Below are positions 32,883 to 43,400 of a stretch of DNA of 64,000 bases, piece after piece; within the stretch, counting starts at the first letter, position 1, and every line of letters begins with the position of its first letter. A model generated the notes under the pieces. The model saw nothing but the letters and a program-made list of their open reading frames with translations. It was not told the origin of the DNA and searched no databases. The position numbers and the translations under genes were made by a program. This stretch comes from Cafeteria roenbergensis (taxonomy: Eukaryota > Sar > Bigyra > Bicosoecida > Cafeteriaceae), in NCBI GenBank assembly GCA_008330645.1, contig VLTN01000038.1, positions 124,001 through 188,000 of the forward strand, given 5' to 3'.

Positions 32883-33257
32883 ATGCCGGCAGTGTCCAAC
32901 CCGGCCTTGATGACGGGAGGCTACGCACAGGTGGGGCTGGCGGCGATGCTGAGCAAGGGCTGCAAGGCCGGGGGCATGGGTCTGCCTGGCGTGGCGCAGT
33001 TCCGCTACGAAGCGGCGGCAGGCTTCATCGAGGCCGTCCGGGACATGCGGAAAGGGCGGTTCGAGATGGCACCACCGCCGGAGGAGGCCCTCGACGGGGC
33101 CGGCACTGGTGGAAGCGGAGGCGAAGCGGCGTCGGCGGGTGGTGGCGGAGCGGGGCCAGCCAACGCCGGAGGGGCAGAAGTGGAGGCTGGACCGGGTGCG
33201 AGTGCTGGGGGAGCGGGTGTGGTTCCGTGGGTGGACCGATGTACCATGCTCTGCTGA
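32883..33257 (+). CDS. Small unknown protein
   Basis: An open frame of 124 aa from the ATG at 32883. It has strong third-position GC and an ordered-looking first half (ALMTGGYAQVGLAAMLSKGC, then RYEAAAGFIEAVRDMRKGRF), followed by a Gly/Ala-rich segment and a short ending VDRCTMLC. I do not recognise it. It could be a complete small gene or an exon of a larger one. An acceptor-like CCGGCAG just after the ATG leaves the start uncertain. Confidence 0.4.
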   Translation: MPAVSNPALMTGGYAQVGLAAMLSKGCKAGGMGLPGVAQFRYEAAAGFIEAVRDMRKGRFEMAPPPEEALDGAGTGGSGGEAASAGGGGAGPANAGGAEVEAGPGASAGGAGVVPWVDRCTMLC

Positions 33258-34103
33258 CCTGAGTGGAGGTTGAGAGGCCGCATGCTGGTGAAGGACCGGT
33301 GTTGACCTAAATGGCTCAAGTTCGGCGCGGCGGGGACCACACGGGGTCGCCCAAGGGACGGGAGGGAGGGTCAAACGACCGAGTCGAGCACACACACGCC
33401 ACTCGGGGCGCGTGCGTGCGGCGGGTACGGGTGCGGCCGGTGAGCCCCACGCGGGCTCGAACCGGTGTGCCCGCCCAGAGGGCGAGCTTGCGAGCGGGTC
33501 GGATGGCCCGCGCTTGCCGTGGGGCAGAGCGGGCCGGGGGTTGTCTCGGTGTCAGAGGGCGGCGGCCGCTCAACTTGAGGGGACAGCAGCACAAGATAAT
33601 ATCACAAAGAGGAGTGCCATCGGAGCTCGAGCCCACGAGAGCTCCCCGGCCGAACCTCGAACAGACTTGCGCGCGTTCCACGTGTGGTGCGTAGACTGCC
33701 GTGGGAAGCAGGGTCAGTGGTTCAAGCGAATGGCTTTTCAGCGCAGGTTCGCGTCACGTGCGTTGGCCGACACTCTCTCTCTCTCTCTCACGCACACACA
33801 CGAGCGCGGCACACACTTGGAAAGCGCGGGCTGCGCAGGATTTCACGAACACATTCGTGACGTGCTCTTTGGGACCAGGGCCTCGTCGCGGCTGCACCAG
33901 CCGCGATCGGGAGTGCACGCTTGCGGGGCACTTGCTATTCCCGGTCGGCCGAAGACCCCTTCCTCAATCCCCAGTCTTTGCTTTCCGACAGCGGACACAG
34001 TACCCGGTGGCCAGCAATCCCCTCCGCTCCCCCCCCCGCTTCCTCCGGCCAAATGACGCTCACAGCCAATAACCAGCCCGCTCGCTCGCTCTTTCTCAAA
34101 CAG
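33258..34103. other. Intergenic region between convergent genes, with simple repeats
   Basis: This contains a CT run followed by a CA run at about 33772-33802. No gene is recognised. A tRNA-like B-box match near 33446-33456 was considered and rejected. Confidence 0.45.
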
Positions 34104-37100
34104 CTAGTACAGGTCGAGATCGTCGTCCTCGTCGTCCTCGCCGCCATCTTCCGCCCGGATGAACTCGCTGTCCTCCCAACCAAGCTCACCGCTCGCATCA
34201 GCGTGACCGACGCCGCCAGCACCAACAGCGGCGGAACTTGCAACGCCGGCAGAGCCAGCAGCTGAGACGTCCTCCCCGCGCGCATCCGCCACACCCTGCC
34301 GCCCAGCGCCGTGGCCGCCAGGCCGGCGCGCGCCTGCTTGCAGCGACTTGCTTGATACCGACGCATCTGCGCTGGCGTTGCTCTGCTGACCAGCTCTGCC
34401 CAGCTGGCACGCGGGCTCGGCCTCTGCGCTCTGGACCCCCGTGTCAGCGGTCGTCGGGGTCATGGCCCCCGCGGTGCGCGAGTGACCGCGCCCCAAGTCG
34501 GCGTCTGACCCCGGCCGAGACACCAGTGACTCCATATCGGATGCCAGACCCTGAACTCCCGCTGATTGGTCTCGGGCCCGGAGGTCGTATCCCCGAGCGA
34601 CTCTGGAGTCGCTCACGGCGCCGCTTGCTCGAGTGACCCCTGCGCCCGCACCAGCGCCTGCGATAGCACCAGCACCACTGACGGCATCTCCAGCAGAGCC
34701 GTCCTCAGCCGCGCGGAGCTTCGACCACTCCAGGAGCGACGTCCCAACAAACTCCGCACGGTGATACGTTCCGCCGCCGAAAGTCGCAGCGGGAACCTTG
34801 CCGCCGTGCGACCCAACCACGGGCAGAGCCATTCCGGGCAGCCTGGCAGAGCCGGGACGGCCTCGCATGCTGGCCGACACGGGGCGCTGACGCCTTGCCG
34901 ACGTCGGCCGCGAGCTGGCTCTGCCATCCTCGGCCCTGGCTCTGCCGAAACGAGACGTCAGGTTTTCAAACGGGTCGTCAATCGCACTCGCGCGTTGCCC
35001 AGAGGCGCCACGCGGGAGGGAGGCACCGCGGCCACCGGCCCTGTCGTTGGAACCCGCGCCTGTGCGAGACTTGCTGGCCGAGCCGCTAGTTGCGGTTGCA
35101 GTTGCAGTTGCAGCTGCGTGTGCGGAAACTCCCGACGAGGTGCCTGCCAGCCGCGTGCCGCGTTGAGCGTTCTCCGCCGAAGCAGCTCTACCGGATGCAG
35201 TTGCAGTTGAGGGCCTGGAGGGATTGGGTAGGGATACCCCGATGTGTCGGCCACCCATGGAGCCTGCGGTGTCGCCAGCGTGCGCTCGCGCGTCGCCGTC
35301 ACGACGGCTGGTGGCGAGTCGGGAGTCGCTCGCGACCGCTCCAGCGTCGCTCACTCCATCCAGGACCTCGTCACCCTCCGCCTCCGCCTCCGCCTCCGCG
35401 TCTGCGTCCTTCACGCCACCACATCCTGCGGTTTCGCCGGTGTCGACGTCCTCAAAGCCCTCATCGCCGTACGCGTCATCGCCTTGCAGATGCCCGGCCA
35501 CGCCAGCGCCAGCAGCGGCAGCAGCGGCAGCAGCGGCAGCAGCGGCAGCAGCGGCAGCAGCAGCGGCACTGCCACCAGCGATGTCAAATTCGTTGTCGTA
35601 GTCATCGACCACGTCATCCTCCTCCGCCACATCCCTTCCAAACTCCGCCTCGAACTCCGCATCAAAGTCCGCACGTGCCCTGGCCGACGAAAACACCTTA
35701 CCACTCTGGGCAGCCGCCGAAACCGCACCTCCAGTATGACTTGGCTGGGTGTCCGTGAAACCACCGGAACCGGCATATGCAAGACCTGGGGAGGTCGGAA
35801 TGGGGTCGCTTGGCGAATCTATTTGGCCGTCACCGCCACCGTCAGCCGTTTCTTCGGTGGCACCGCCAGAGCGGATGCCATGGTCGCCTTGTCCGGCAGG
35901 GGCCCTGTCGGAGTCACTGGCGTAGTCACTGCCGCTGCCACTCGATGACCGGCTTAAAGCGATTGGACCGTCGTCACTTTCGATGCGGGGCCGCGGGGAG
36001 TCTTGCTCGCCATCGCCCGCGTGTCCCGGGCCAGTCGCACCCGCATCACCGCCAGCGTGTGCGCCAGCCATGCTGCCTCTGCCGTCTTTTTGCCCCGCGG
36101 CCGAGGCGACCGGGTCTGCGTGGTCTGACCCCGCGCTGTCCCCGGACCGAGCGACGCTTGGCCGGGAGTCCACCGGGCAGTCGTCGTCGTCGCCGTCGCC
36201 AACGCCATCGTCAACGCCATCGCCGCCGTCGTCGTCATGGTTCCCCGACGCCCTGCGGTTTCGCGTGGCCAGCGCACGCCTGGCGGCTTCCATGACGTCC
36301 ACCGTTGATGCCGTTGAAGCCTGACGTTCCATTGACAGGTCCCCCCCCGCGAAACCGTCCGCCTCTTGCGCCGACGTCCTTGCGGCCCTAGGCGACCGCC
36401 CGACACCGGAAAAGTCACCGCTCCGGACACTTCTCCTGCCGAAACCGCTGTCGGAGTATCCGCCCGGCGACGCCAGCAGCGACCCGGTGGATCCAATCAG
36501 CGCAGCATCAGAGGACTCCAGAGGTTTCAGCAGAGCCGCCGCCTTGCTGATTGCGGCGGTAGCTCGCGGGCTGGTCCCTGCAGGCACCACTTCACTTCTC
36601 CCAGAAACCGACGGCTGCGACGAGTCGCGTGCGGCTGGCGGCTCTGCCGGACGGAAGTCGTCGTCATGCGACGATGGCGGACGCTGGCGCTGACTAGCAC
36701 TTGATGGGCGGACGACTGCTTGCCGCCGGTCTTCAGACTTATGATCGGCCGCCGCAGCGTCAAGCTCCGGGTTGGCGAAACCGCAGCTGCGAGCATTTGC
36801 CTCATCTCCTCTGGCACGAAGCCGCTGCCGGTCCGATGGCGACACCGGGGCCGAAAACCCCGCCTGCCCTCGATGCGCGGTCGTTGTAGTTGCAGTTGCA
36901 GTTGCAGTTGCAGCTCGTCCGGAACGTTCCCTCCGAGGCGACGAGTCAGCTGATCTCACGAGCCGCTCAGCGGCGCCCCTTGCAGTCGCGCGCACACCGC
37001 CGCGCCACTCGACGTCGGCAGCAGCGCCGGCTGTGGCGCCGGCTGTGGCGCCGGCTGTCGAGTCGGCGCGCCCATCAGCGCGAGTGGCGCGCTGCGAGCT

Positions 37101-38567
37101 GTCGCCGTCTGACCCAGGCCCTTCCTCCATACCAGTGACCCCGCCGTGAAACCGCAGCACTTGCCCGGGTCGCGCTGGGTGTTCCTCGCGGCTGAGGACG
37201 CTGGCATCCACATCGTGGCGCGGTTGCAGTTGCAGTTGCGGCTTAGGTTGCGGCTGTGGATGTTGCTGGCCCCTGGGGGTGGAGTGAGACTGTCCGCGGG
37301 AACGGCTCACGGCCCCATCGCCGCGGCGTCGGGAGCGAGTCACGCGTGGCGACCGCACGCCCGGCTTTGACTCTGCGCGAAACCGTGCGCTGACGGGTCG
37401 AGCTTGCCGCCGCGACGGCGACGGACCCCGGATGCCCGCTCCCTGATGTCGACGAGTTGCAGTTGCAGTTGAAGGCCGCGGTTTCGTGGCCCCAAGTTTC
37501 TGTCGGAGCGCCGAGTTGGACCGGGGTCTGACAGCGCCACACTTTGCCAGGCAGGCGGCCTCATGTTTCGCTGTGGCGATGAGGACGTCGACTCGACGCA
37601 ACGCTGCCGCAACCGGGGCACTCGTGAAACCGCTCGAAGTGTGCCTGCTGGACGATCCGCGCACCGCCGCGGACTGGGGTCGCTGACGGCGCTCCCTCGC
37701 AACGGCTTCGCGCACCGTCCGACCAACATCCGGCAGAGCCACGACCCCGCCTGCTTGGACACCGGTAGAGCCGGCTGGGGAAACGTCCGCGCCAGCAGCG
37801 GCCGTGGCGAAGCTTCCTTCGTCGTGACCGTCGCGACGACGACGCAGCGGCAGGGCTGAGGACGGCCTTGATGCCGAAGTGATGTCCCGGTGACGCTCCG
37901 CGGACCCCACCGTGACCCCAATGTGGGCCCCCGTTCCGGAAAGGGGAAGGATCTGCCGCGCAGCGCCGTCACGCTGGGGAGCTGTCGGACGTCGACCGGC
38001 GGCTGACGTCAGCTGACGGTCCGGCCCCGCAGAGCCTGCGCCGTGCGCCGCCTGGCGGGGGAGTCGCTGCTCCTGCGGGAGGGCCTGGCCGCGGTTTCGC
38101 GACGCGGCAGGGCGTGGCCGGGGTTCCGCAGCGCCGATGCCTGCTGCGGCATCGGTGGGCGGCGTGCCGGCAGAGCCGGGTGCTGACGATCGACCATCGC
38201 GCCGGGGCTGCTGCAGTCGGCGCTGCTGCAGGTGCTGGTGCCGCTGCTGGCGGCGCTGCGTGCGCTGCTGCTGGCTGACGAGCGCTCGAACCTGGTCTAG
38301 CAGAGCCAAATTGTCGGCAATGGCCGCGCGCGTGCCGGGCGGAGCCAAGCCAACGCCGTGGCCGCTGGAGGCACCAGCGCCAGCGCCAGCGCCAGCGCCA
38401 GCGCCAGCACCACCAAGCGTAGCAACGTGACCCCTTGGCATAAATGCTGGACCCGTTGCCGCTGGCGGCGGCCCCGCCGAGCCAGCGCCGAGCGGATCAT
38501 CGGGCCGGTGTTTCGAGAATGGCGACCCGGCCCGACGAGCGGCAGGACGGGCATGGGCTGCGCGCAT
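34104..38567 (-). CDS. Large disordered protein with acidic tail, unknown function
   Basis: A single open exon of 1487 aa from the ATG at 38567; upstream exons cannot be excluded. It is almost entirely Ser/Ala/Arg/Asp-rich low complexity. Short more ordered stretches are IADNLALLDQVRALVSQQQ near residue 75, FDAEFEAEFGRDVAEEDDVV near residue 950, YHRAEFVGTSLLEWSKLR near residue 1270 and a tail ELGWEDSEFIRAEDG followed by an acidic run ending DLDLY. It carries some of the densest GGCAGAGCC, GCGAAACCGC and (GCAACT)n words in the window. The tail ending in acidic residues plus Tyr resembles tubulin or EB1 tails only superficially. Function unknown. It is divergent from the RIIAD1-like gene. Confidence 0.65.
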   Translation of the reverse strand: MRAAHARPAARRAGSPFSKHRPDDPLGAGSAGPPPAATGPAFMPRGHVATLGGAGAGAGAGAGAGASSGHGVGLAPPGTRAAIADNLALLDQVRALVSQQQRTQRRQQRHQHLQQRRLQQPRRDGRSSAPGSAGTPPTDAAAGIGAAEPRPRPAASRNRGQALPQEQRLPRQAAHGAGSAGPDRQLTSAAGRRPTAPQRDGAARQILPLSGTGAHIGVTVGSAERHRDITSASRPSSALPLRRRRDGHDEGSFATAAAGADVSPAGSTGVQAGGVVALPDVGRTVREAVARERRQRPQSAAVRGSSSRHTSSGFTSAPVAAALRRVDVLIATAKHEAACLAKCGAVRPRSNSALRQKLGATKPRPSTATATRRHQGAGIRGPSPSRRQARPVSARFRAESKPGVRSPRVTRSRRRGDGAVSRSRGQSHSTPRGQQHPQPQPKPQLQLQPRHDVDASVLSREEHPARPGQVLRFHGGVTGMEEGPGSDGDSSQRATRADGRADSTAGATAGATAGAAADVEWRGGVRATARGAAERLVRSADSSPRRERSGRAATATATATTTTAHRGQAGFSAPVSPSDRQRLRARGDEANARSCGFANPELDAAAADHKSEDRRQAVVRPSSASQRQRPPSSHDDDFRPAEPPAARDSSQPSVSGRSEVVPAGTSPRATAAISKAAALLKPLESSDAALIGSTGSLLASPGGYSDSGFGRRSVRSGDFSGVGRSPRAARTSAQEADGFAGGDLSMERQASTASTVDVMEAARRALATRNRRASGNHDDDGGDGVDDGVGDGDDDDCPVDSRPSVARSGDSAGSDHADPVASAAGQKDGRGSMAGAHAGGDAGATGPGHAGDGEQDSPRPRIESDDGPIALSRSSSGSGSDYASDSDRAPAGQGDHGIRSGGATEETADGGGDGQIDSPSDPIPTSPGLAYAGSGGFTDTQPSHTGGAVSAAAQSGKVFSSARARADFDAEFEAEFGRDVAEEDDVVDDYDNEFDIAGGSAAAAAAAAAAAAAAAAAAAGAGVAGHLQGDDAYGDEGFEDVDTGETAGCGGVKDADAEAEAEAEGDEVLDGVSDAGAVASDSRLATSRRDGDARAHAGDTAGSMGGRHIGVSLPNPSRPSTATASGRAASAENAQRGTRLAGTSSGVSAHAAATATATATSGSASKSRTGAGSNDRAGGRGASLPRGASGQRASAIDDPFENLTSRFGRARAEDGRASSRPTSARRQRPVSASMRGRPGSARLPGMALPVVGSHGGKVPAATFGGGTYHRAEFVGTSLLEWSKLRAAEDGSAGDAVSGAGAIAGAGAGAGVTRASGAVSDSRVARGYDLRARDQSAGVQGLASDMESLVSRPGSDADLGRGHSRTAGAMTPTTADTGVQSAEAEPACQLGRAGQQSNASADASVSSKSLQAGARRPGGHGAGRQGVADARGEDVSAAGSAGVASSAAVGAGGVGHADASGELGWEDSEFIRAEDGGEDDEDDDLDLY
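35511..35571. repeat. GCA/GGCAGC triplet-rich tract (poly-Ala)
   Basis: A run of AGCGGC/AGCAGC units encodes about 20 consecutive alanines on the minus strand, within the large disordered protein. Confidence 0.85.
38365..38409. repeat. CAGCGC hexamer tract (Ala-Gly)
   Basis: Seven tandem CAGCGC-like hexamers encode an (Ala-Gly)n run near the N-terminus of the large disordered protein. Confidence 0.8.
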
Positions 38568-39003
38568 GCTGCGCCAGTGGCTCCCCGGAGGTGTGGCCAC
38601 GGTGCTGGGCGGGGAGCGGGTGAGACTGTCCGGGAGGGTGGTGCTCGCGGCGGGCGTTCAACTGACGCTGGCGAGCCAGCAGCCGTCAGCCCGAGCGGCA
38701 GGCGAGGCGCCGGCGGCCCAGCAAGAAAGCAGGTCGAGGGCCTACGACTGGCTGGTGCTCGCCGTGCAGCACCGCGAGGTCGCCTCTGAGGTGCGCGGCG
38801 GTTCGGGTCGGTGCGGGCAGATGGCTGGCCAGCGACCCCCAGTGCGGCTCTGCCGGTCGCAACGGCTGGCACACCCACGCCCGCCCGCCTGCACAGCCGT
38901 ACGGGGGCCGCTGACGGGGCCGATTTCCGGCCTGCCAGCTCGGCGGATCCCGCACCCGTCTCTGCATCTTGCCGCTCCGCGATCTTGCGGGACTTTGGCT
39001 GAT
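38568..39003. promoter_or_regulatory. Shared 5' region of two divergent genes
   Basis: A 436-bp interval separates the start of the large disordered gene (minus) from that of the RIIAD1-like gene (plus). It most likely contains both promoters. No defined element is visible. Confidence 0.35.
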
Positions 39004-39765
39004 ATGGAGGCTCGAGACTCGGTCCTGAGCGCGGGCCAGCAGGCCGCGCTTGACACCAAGAAGGTGAGCGGAGCTGCCCCACGAGGCCCGGGGCTCTGGG
39101 CAGCGTGTGTCGTCCCCGTAGGTGCTGCAGTGCCTCCGGCGGCACGCGAACCTGGCGCGAGTCTGCGAGACTCGCGACGAGGGGAGTCGGCTCGACTCTG
39201 CCCCCGGCGCCTTGGCGACTGTGGGCCGGCCTCAGGGCGGGGCGCAATGAAAGCGGGGTTGAGTCGCGCGGCAGTGATGCGCGCGTCGCGGTGTGACGCT
39301 GTTGCCTTGCTGCGGCCGTCGCTGGGCCGGCTGCTGGCGCAATCGGCAAGTCCTCCCTGCCTCCGAGGTCATTGCTGCCTCGCGCTGGTTCCAAGCGAGA
39401 CAGAGGTGTGCGCGTTGACGCAGTCTCGGCCAATGGCTCCATGCCAGCCGAGTAGTGGCCTCATGGCGCGGTGGGGCTCGCCCCTGCATCAGCACAATCG
39501 TCGTCGCAGCTGCCGATGCATGCGGCGCCCAACCTCGCAATCTGACCCAGTGGCTGGCATTCCCAAATTCGCACGTGGTCTGCCGCAGGTGGAGCTGGCA
39601 GCCGCGGACGAGCGGTACCTCCGCGAGCACCCAGAGGTGAAGGCGATGGTGAGCGCGTTCACAAAGCACTGCCTGCAAAGCCGGCCCGACAGCGTGCGTG
39701 AGGCGGCTGTGGCTTTCTTCAAGGACGAGGCGTCTGTCAGGGCCGCAGTGGCCAGTAGCAAGTGA
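39004..39765 (+). CDS. RIIAD1: RIIAD1-like RIIa docking/dimerisation protein, two exons
   Basis: A 78-aa protein consisting of an RIIa (PKA regulatory-subunit type) docking/dimerisation domain. Exon 1 is 39004-39063 (MEARDSVLSAGQQAALDTKK) and exon 2 is 39589-39765; the 525-bp intron is phase 0 (GTGAGC...CCGCAG). The domain reads ERYLREHPEVKAMVSAFTKH then RPDSVREAAVAFFKD. It aligns with human RIIAD1 NEKYLRTHKEVEWLISGFF and RPDNILEFAADYFTD. Such domains bind amphipathic helices of AKAP-type anchors and are common in axonemal radial spokes. The gene is convergent with CFAP91, itself a spoke-base protein. Confidence 0.88.
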   Translation: MEARDSVLSAGQQAALDTKKVSGAAPRGPGLWAACVVPVGAAVPPAAREPGASLRDSRRGESARLCPRRLGDCGPASGRGAMKAGLSRAAVMRASRCDAVALLRPSLGRLLAQSASPPCLRGHCCLALVPSETEVCALTQSRPMAPCQPSSGLMARWGSPLHQHNRRRSCRCMRRPTSQSDPVAGIPKFARGLPQVELAAADERYLREHPEVKAMVSAFTKHCLQSRPDSVREAAVAFFKDEASVRAAVASSK

Positions 39766-40440
39766 CCCGCAGACTGCTCTGTGGCGCGTGGGCGGGGCGG
39801 GAAAAGCCCCAGGCTCGCCCAGACGCACGGCACACTGACGCGCTCCCCGGACGCGTCGCATCGCTTTGCGCGTTTGCGTGCGTGCGTGTGTGTGTGTGTG
39901 CGTGCTTAGCGACACGGGACTGGGCCGCAGCGCTGCGAGTGTGCGCGCCCTGGATGCGTATGTGTTTGTGTGCATGTTTTGCGTCAATTCGCACGCGCAG
40001 CTGGCACTGCTGCGCACGACGGCCGAAATCCACACCGGACGCTTCGCATGAGCCAGCTTGCTGCCGTTGCATCACTCGCAGCGAGCGCTTGAGACAGGCA
40101 GGCATCACGCTCGCGCCCGCGCCGCGACTTGCACCTGCCAGCGAGCTTGCTGCAACTTTTTGCAGAGTGGCCTCGCGAGCGCGCTGACCGAACGCACCGC
40201 GCTGAGTTCATGGCGTGTTTCCACAGAGCGCGTCCACTTTGCAGTGTGGGCCGCAGCCGCTCGAGCCACGAGCGTTTCCCGGACGCAAGCACGGGCAAAG
40301 GTCTCATCACGCACTGAGCTGGCCTTTGAGCCATCAGAGCCATGGCCGTTTGCGCTTTTTGGTTGGTTCCCACGCAGCTCGCGGCAGCATGCGCGGCAAC
40401 ACGCAGCGAGTTCGGCAGGGGCAATGCAATCACCAACGAA
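39766..40440. other. Intergenic region between convergent genes
   Basis: This holds the 3' flanks of the RIIAD1-like gene and CFAP91. A (GT)n/GTGC run lies at about 39873-39905. Nothing else is recognised. Confidence 0.45.
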
Positions 40441-43400
40441 TCACTCGGCAGCCTGCCGTTGCGTGGCCGACTCCGGCCTGGGACTGACGCCCGCGTCTTG
40501 CAACGCGCCTCTGGCAGCCTCTTCGAACCGGCTCTCTTCCGCCGCAGCATCGGCGGAACTCTGCTCCGTGCTCGCCGCATCAGCCGCAGCGCGGACGACG
40601 TCAGCGGCCACGTCAGCGGCGGAGGCCGCGTCGGCAGCGGCTCCCGAGGTCTCAGCGGCGCCCGACGCCGCCGCTGGCGGCTCAGAGCCGCGCCTGCCGC
40701 TTGCGGGGCCACTGTCAGCACCGCCGGCACCGCCGGGTGCAGAGCCAGTTGCAGAGCCGGATGCAGAGCCACGAACCTCCTGCTCCGCAAGCTCTGCCGC
40801 CATGTCCGCCATCGCTTCGTCGATCGTCTCCCGAACGAGCGACGCCGCCCCCGCCTCGTGCACCCTGCCCAGCTGGCGCCACACCATGGCCTGTTTGGCC
40901 CGCACGCTCTCCTCCGCCTGTCGCCTCCCGCCCTCCTCCGCCTCGCGACGACGTCTCTCAGTTGCAGCTCTGCCGGCGATTCGAGCGATGCGGCGTTTCT
41001 GCTCCGTTCTGACCAGCTCCTTGGCCAAAAAGTCCAACGTTGCGGAGCCGGCATCACCAGCCAGTCTCGCGAGAGTCGCGTCCTCGTCACGCTGCAAGCG
41101 TCGAGCGGCGTCAGCTGCCTCCTCCTCCTCCTCGACCCTGCGTCGCTCTGCCTGCCGCAGGAGGTCGAGACGAATCTCGCGGATCAGTGCCATGCGGCGA
41201 GATTTTCCGTCCGTCAGCTGATTCTGCACCGTGCGCCCGCGGAGGAGTCTCTGGACGAGCAACACGGCCTGCTCCAGCTCCGCCTCCGCAGCGGTTTCGT
41301 CCTCGGCCGAGAAGTTTGGCGTTGACGGGCGCACGCTCGTGGCCTTGGCACAGCGCCAGGCAGGCACCCGCAGCGGGTCAACAGACGATCGACCAAGAGC
41401 GCCCTTGACTGCGGCAGCAGTGACGTTGGCAGAGCTGGGTGCTGCGCTGGCCATCAGCTGGCCAGGGGCTGCAGAGCCACCGCCCGCACCAGCAGCTGCA
41501 GTGCCGGCCGCAGAGGGCCCACCGGCGGCGCCAGCAGTTGCAGTTGCAGTTGCACCTGCGGCGCCTGCAATTGCACCAGACGGAACCAGCAGAGAGCCGG
41601 TGAGAGCTGCGAGCGCTGCGGCTTTAGGGCCCGTGTCGCCCACGCGCGTTGAACGGAGCAGGTCTTGCACACGCTCCAGCTCTGCCGCCAGAGCTGCGTC
41701 GGCCTTTCTTGCTGCCGGTCCAGGGGCAGTGGAAGTGACCCCAGCGCGCTTCTGGCCACCGGTTGCAGTTGCGCCAGTGACGTCGCCCGGTTCGGGTCGC
41801 TTGATGGTGGTGGTCAGCGCACCACGTGGCAGAACCGTGTCCAGAGCGTTCAGGGCTGCGGCGCCTCGAACAGACACAGAGGCCTGGTCAATGCTGAATC
41901 GCGCGCCAGTCGCCAGCCTATCAGCCTGGGCCCCATCGCGACGTCGGGGGGCGAACACCCGAGAGCCGGTGTCCGTGTAGTCGGCGACAATGTCCCGACC
42001 GGATCGCTTCGTTGCACGACGTGTCACAGACTTGGTCGCAGTTGCAGTTGCAGTTGCAGTTGAAGAGGCGGCGCTCGCGTTGCCAATGCCTGCAGTTTGA
42101 GCGACTGCTGTCACTGACGTTCCGGCGACAGCGTCGGCCTTACGCTCCGCCGCCTCGCGCTCTCTGGCCAGCTTGCGGAGTGTCTGCTGTCTCTTCTTGT
42201 TGATGGTTGCCAGAGCGGCATCTTTTTCCTCCGTCAGCTGTCTCCTGAGCGACTCCACCCGAGCGTCGCTCTGAAACTCCCGGCGTCGCTCACGCTCCTC
42301 CAAGGCCTCCGCGACGGCACCAACACGCCCGTCGTTCGCACCGTCCAGCTCTGCCTCACGAAACCGCCAGTCCTCAAGCTCCTTCTGCTGCATGAGGGCT
42401 TTGCGAGTGGCGAAACCGACCTCGTCAGTCATGGGCGGCAGAGCCGCCTCCAGCTCCTTACGCGCACGGAGTCGCTGAATCAGAGCAACTTCGGCGTCGC
42501 TCGCCGGCAGAGCCGATCCTTCCGGTGCGCCGAAGCGCAGGTGCGCGATGGCGAGGACCTCGGGCTCCTGCTTGGCCGAGGCCGAGACGGTGTAGGGTGC
42601 CGAGAAGGGGTCTGTCTGGGCCTCGCCGTCGCGATAGAGCGTCTGCACGCCAACGGTGCGGGCGGGAACGAGTGAGGATCCGTCGGCCGTCGCGACGGCC
42701 GTGGGGGTGGGTTCCGCGGACACCAGGTGAGAGTCGAGGGCGGTTTCGGCGCCCGAGTGGGCCTCCCGGACGGCGCGACGCGTCTCGGCCGCAGTGAGCG
42801 GGGCGGGCTCGCGCTGCATGGGGGCCTCAGATTTGTCCAGAACTCTGCGAGTCGGCATAGTCATGAGTTGGAGCAGCATAGTTCGAGTCTTAGACAGGGC
42901 CACCACCACTACTACTACAACAACCATCACAGCGCTGATTGCTCAGGTCTCAGGCAGGGGCCTGTCGACGCGACCGCCGTTGCCACCAAGCAAGCCGAAC
43001 AGCGCCCGCCACACCGTACGGGGCGCCGTGTGGCCACCGGGCCTGTTTGCTTGCCCGCTCACGCGCTCACGCGAGCGCATGGGCCTGCCGGCTGACCAGC
43101 CCGGCAGAGCTACCAGGCAGAGCTACCAGGCAGAGCTGATATGCAGAGCCGGCGATCGCATCGACTCACACTGTCTGTCCCGACGGCGTCGGCCCCGGCG
43201 TGAAGTACTTGTGGCGGAACGCTCCGGTAACGGATGTGGCCGCCTCTGCGTTGCGGAGGGTCACTGCCATCGGCTCGGCGGAACGTTCCGCCGCCGAGGC
43301 AGGGTCCGCCATCGCCTGCTGCTCGACGTGGGCGGGCAGGTCACCCTTGCGCGGCAGGCGGTAGCCCGCGCGGGGGAATCTTCGGATCTCGCTGAACATG

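Noticed and set aside
33438-33530. Possible class II tRNA on the minus strand, with a perfect-looking B box (GGTTCGAGCCC) and a partial acceptor stem
   Set aside because: The T stem pairs at only three of five positions, no A box or anticodon stem fits, and one acceptor pair is missing.
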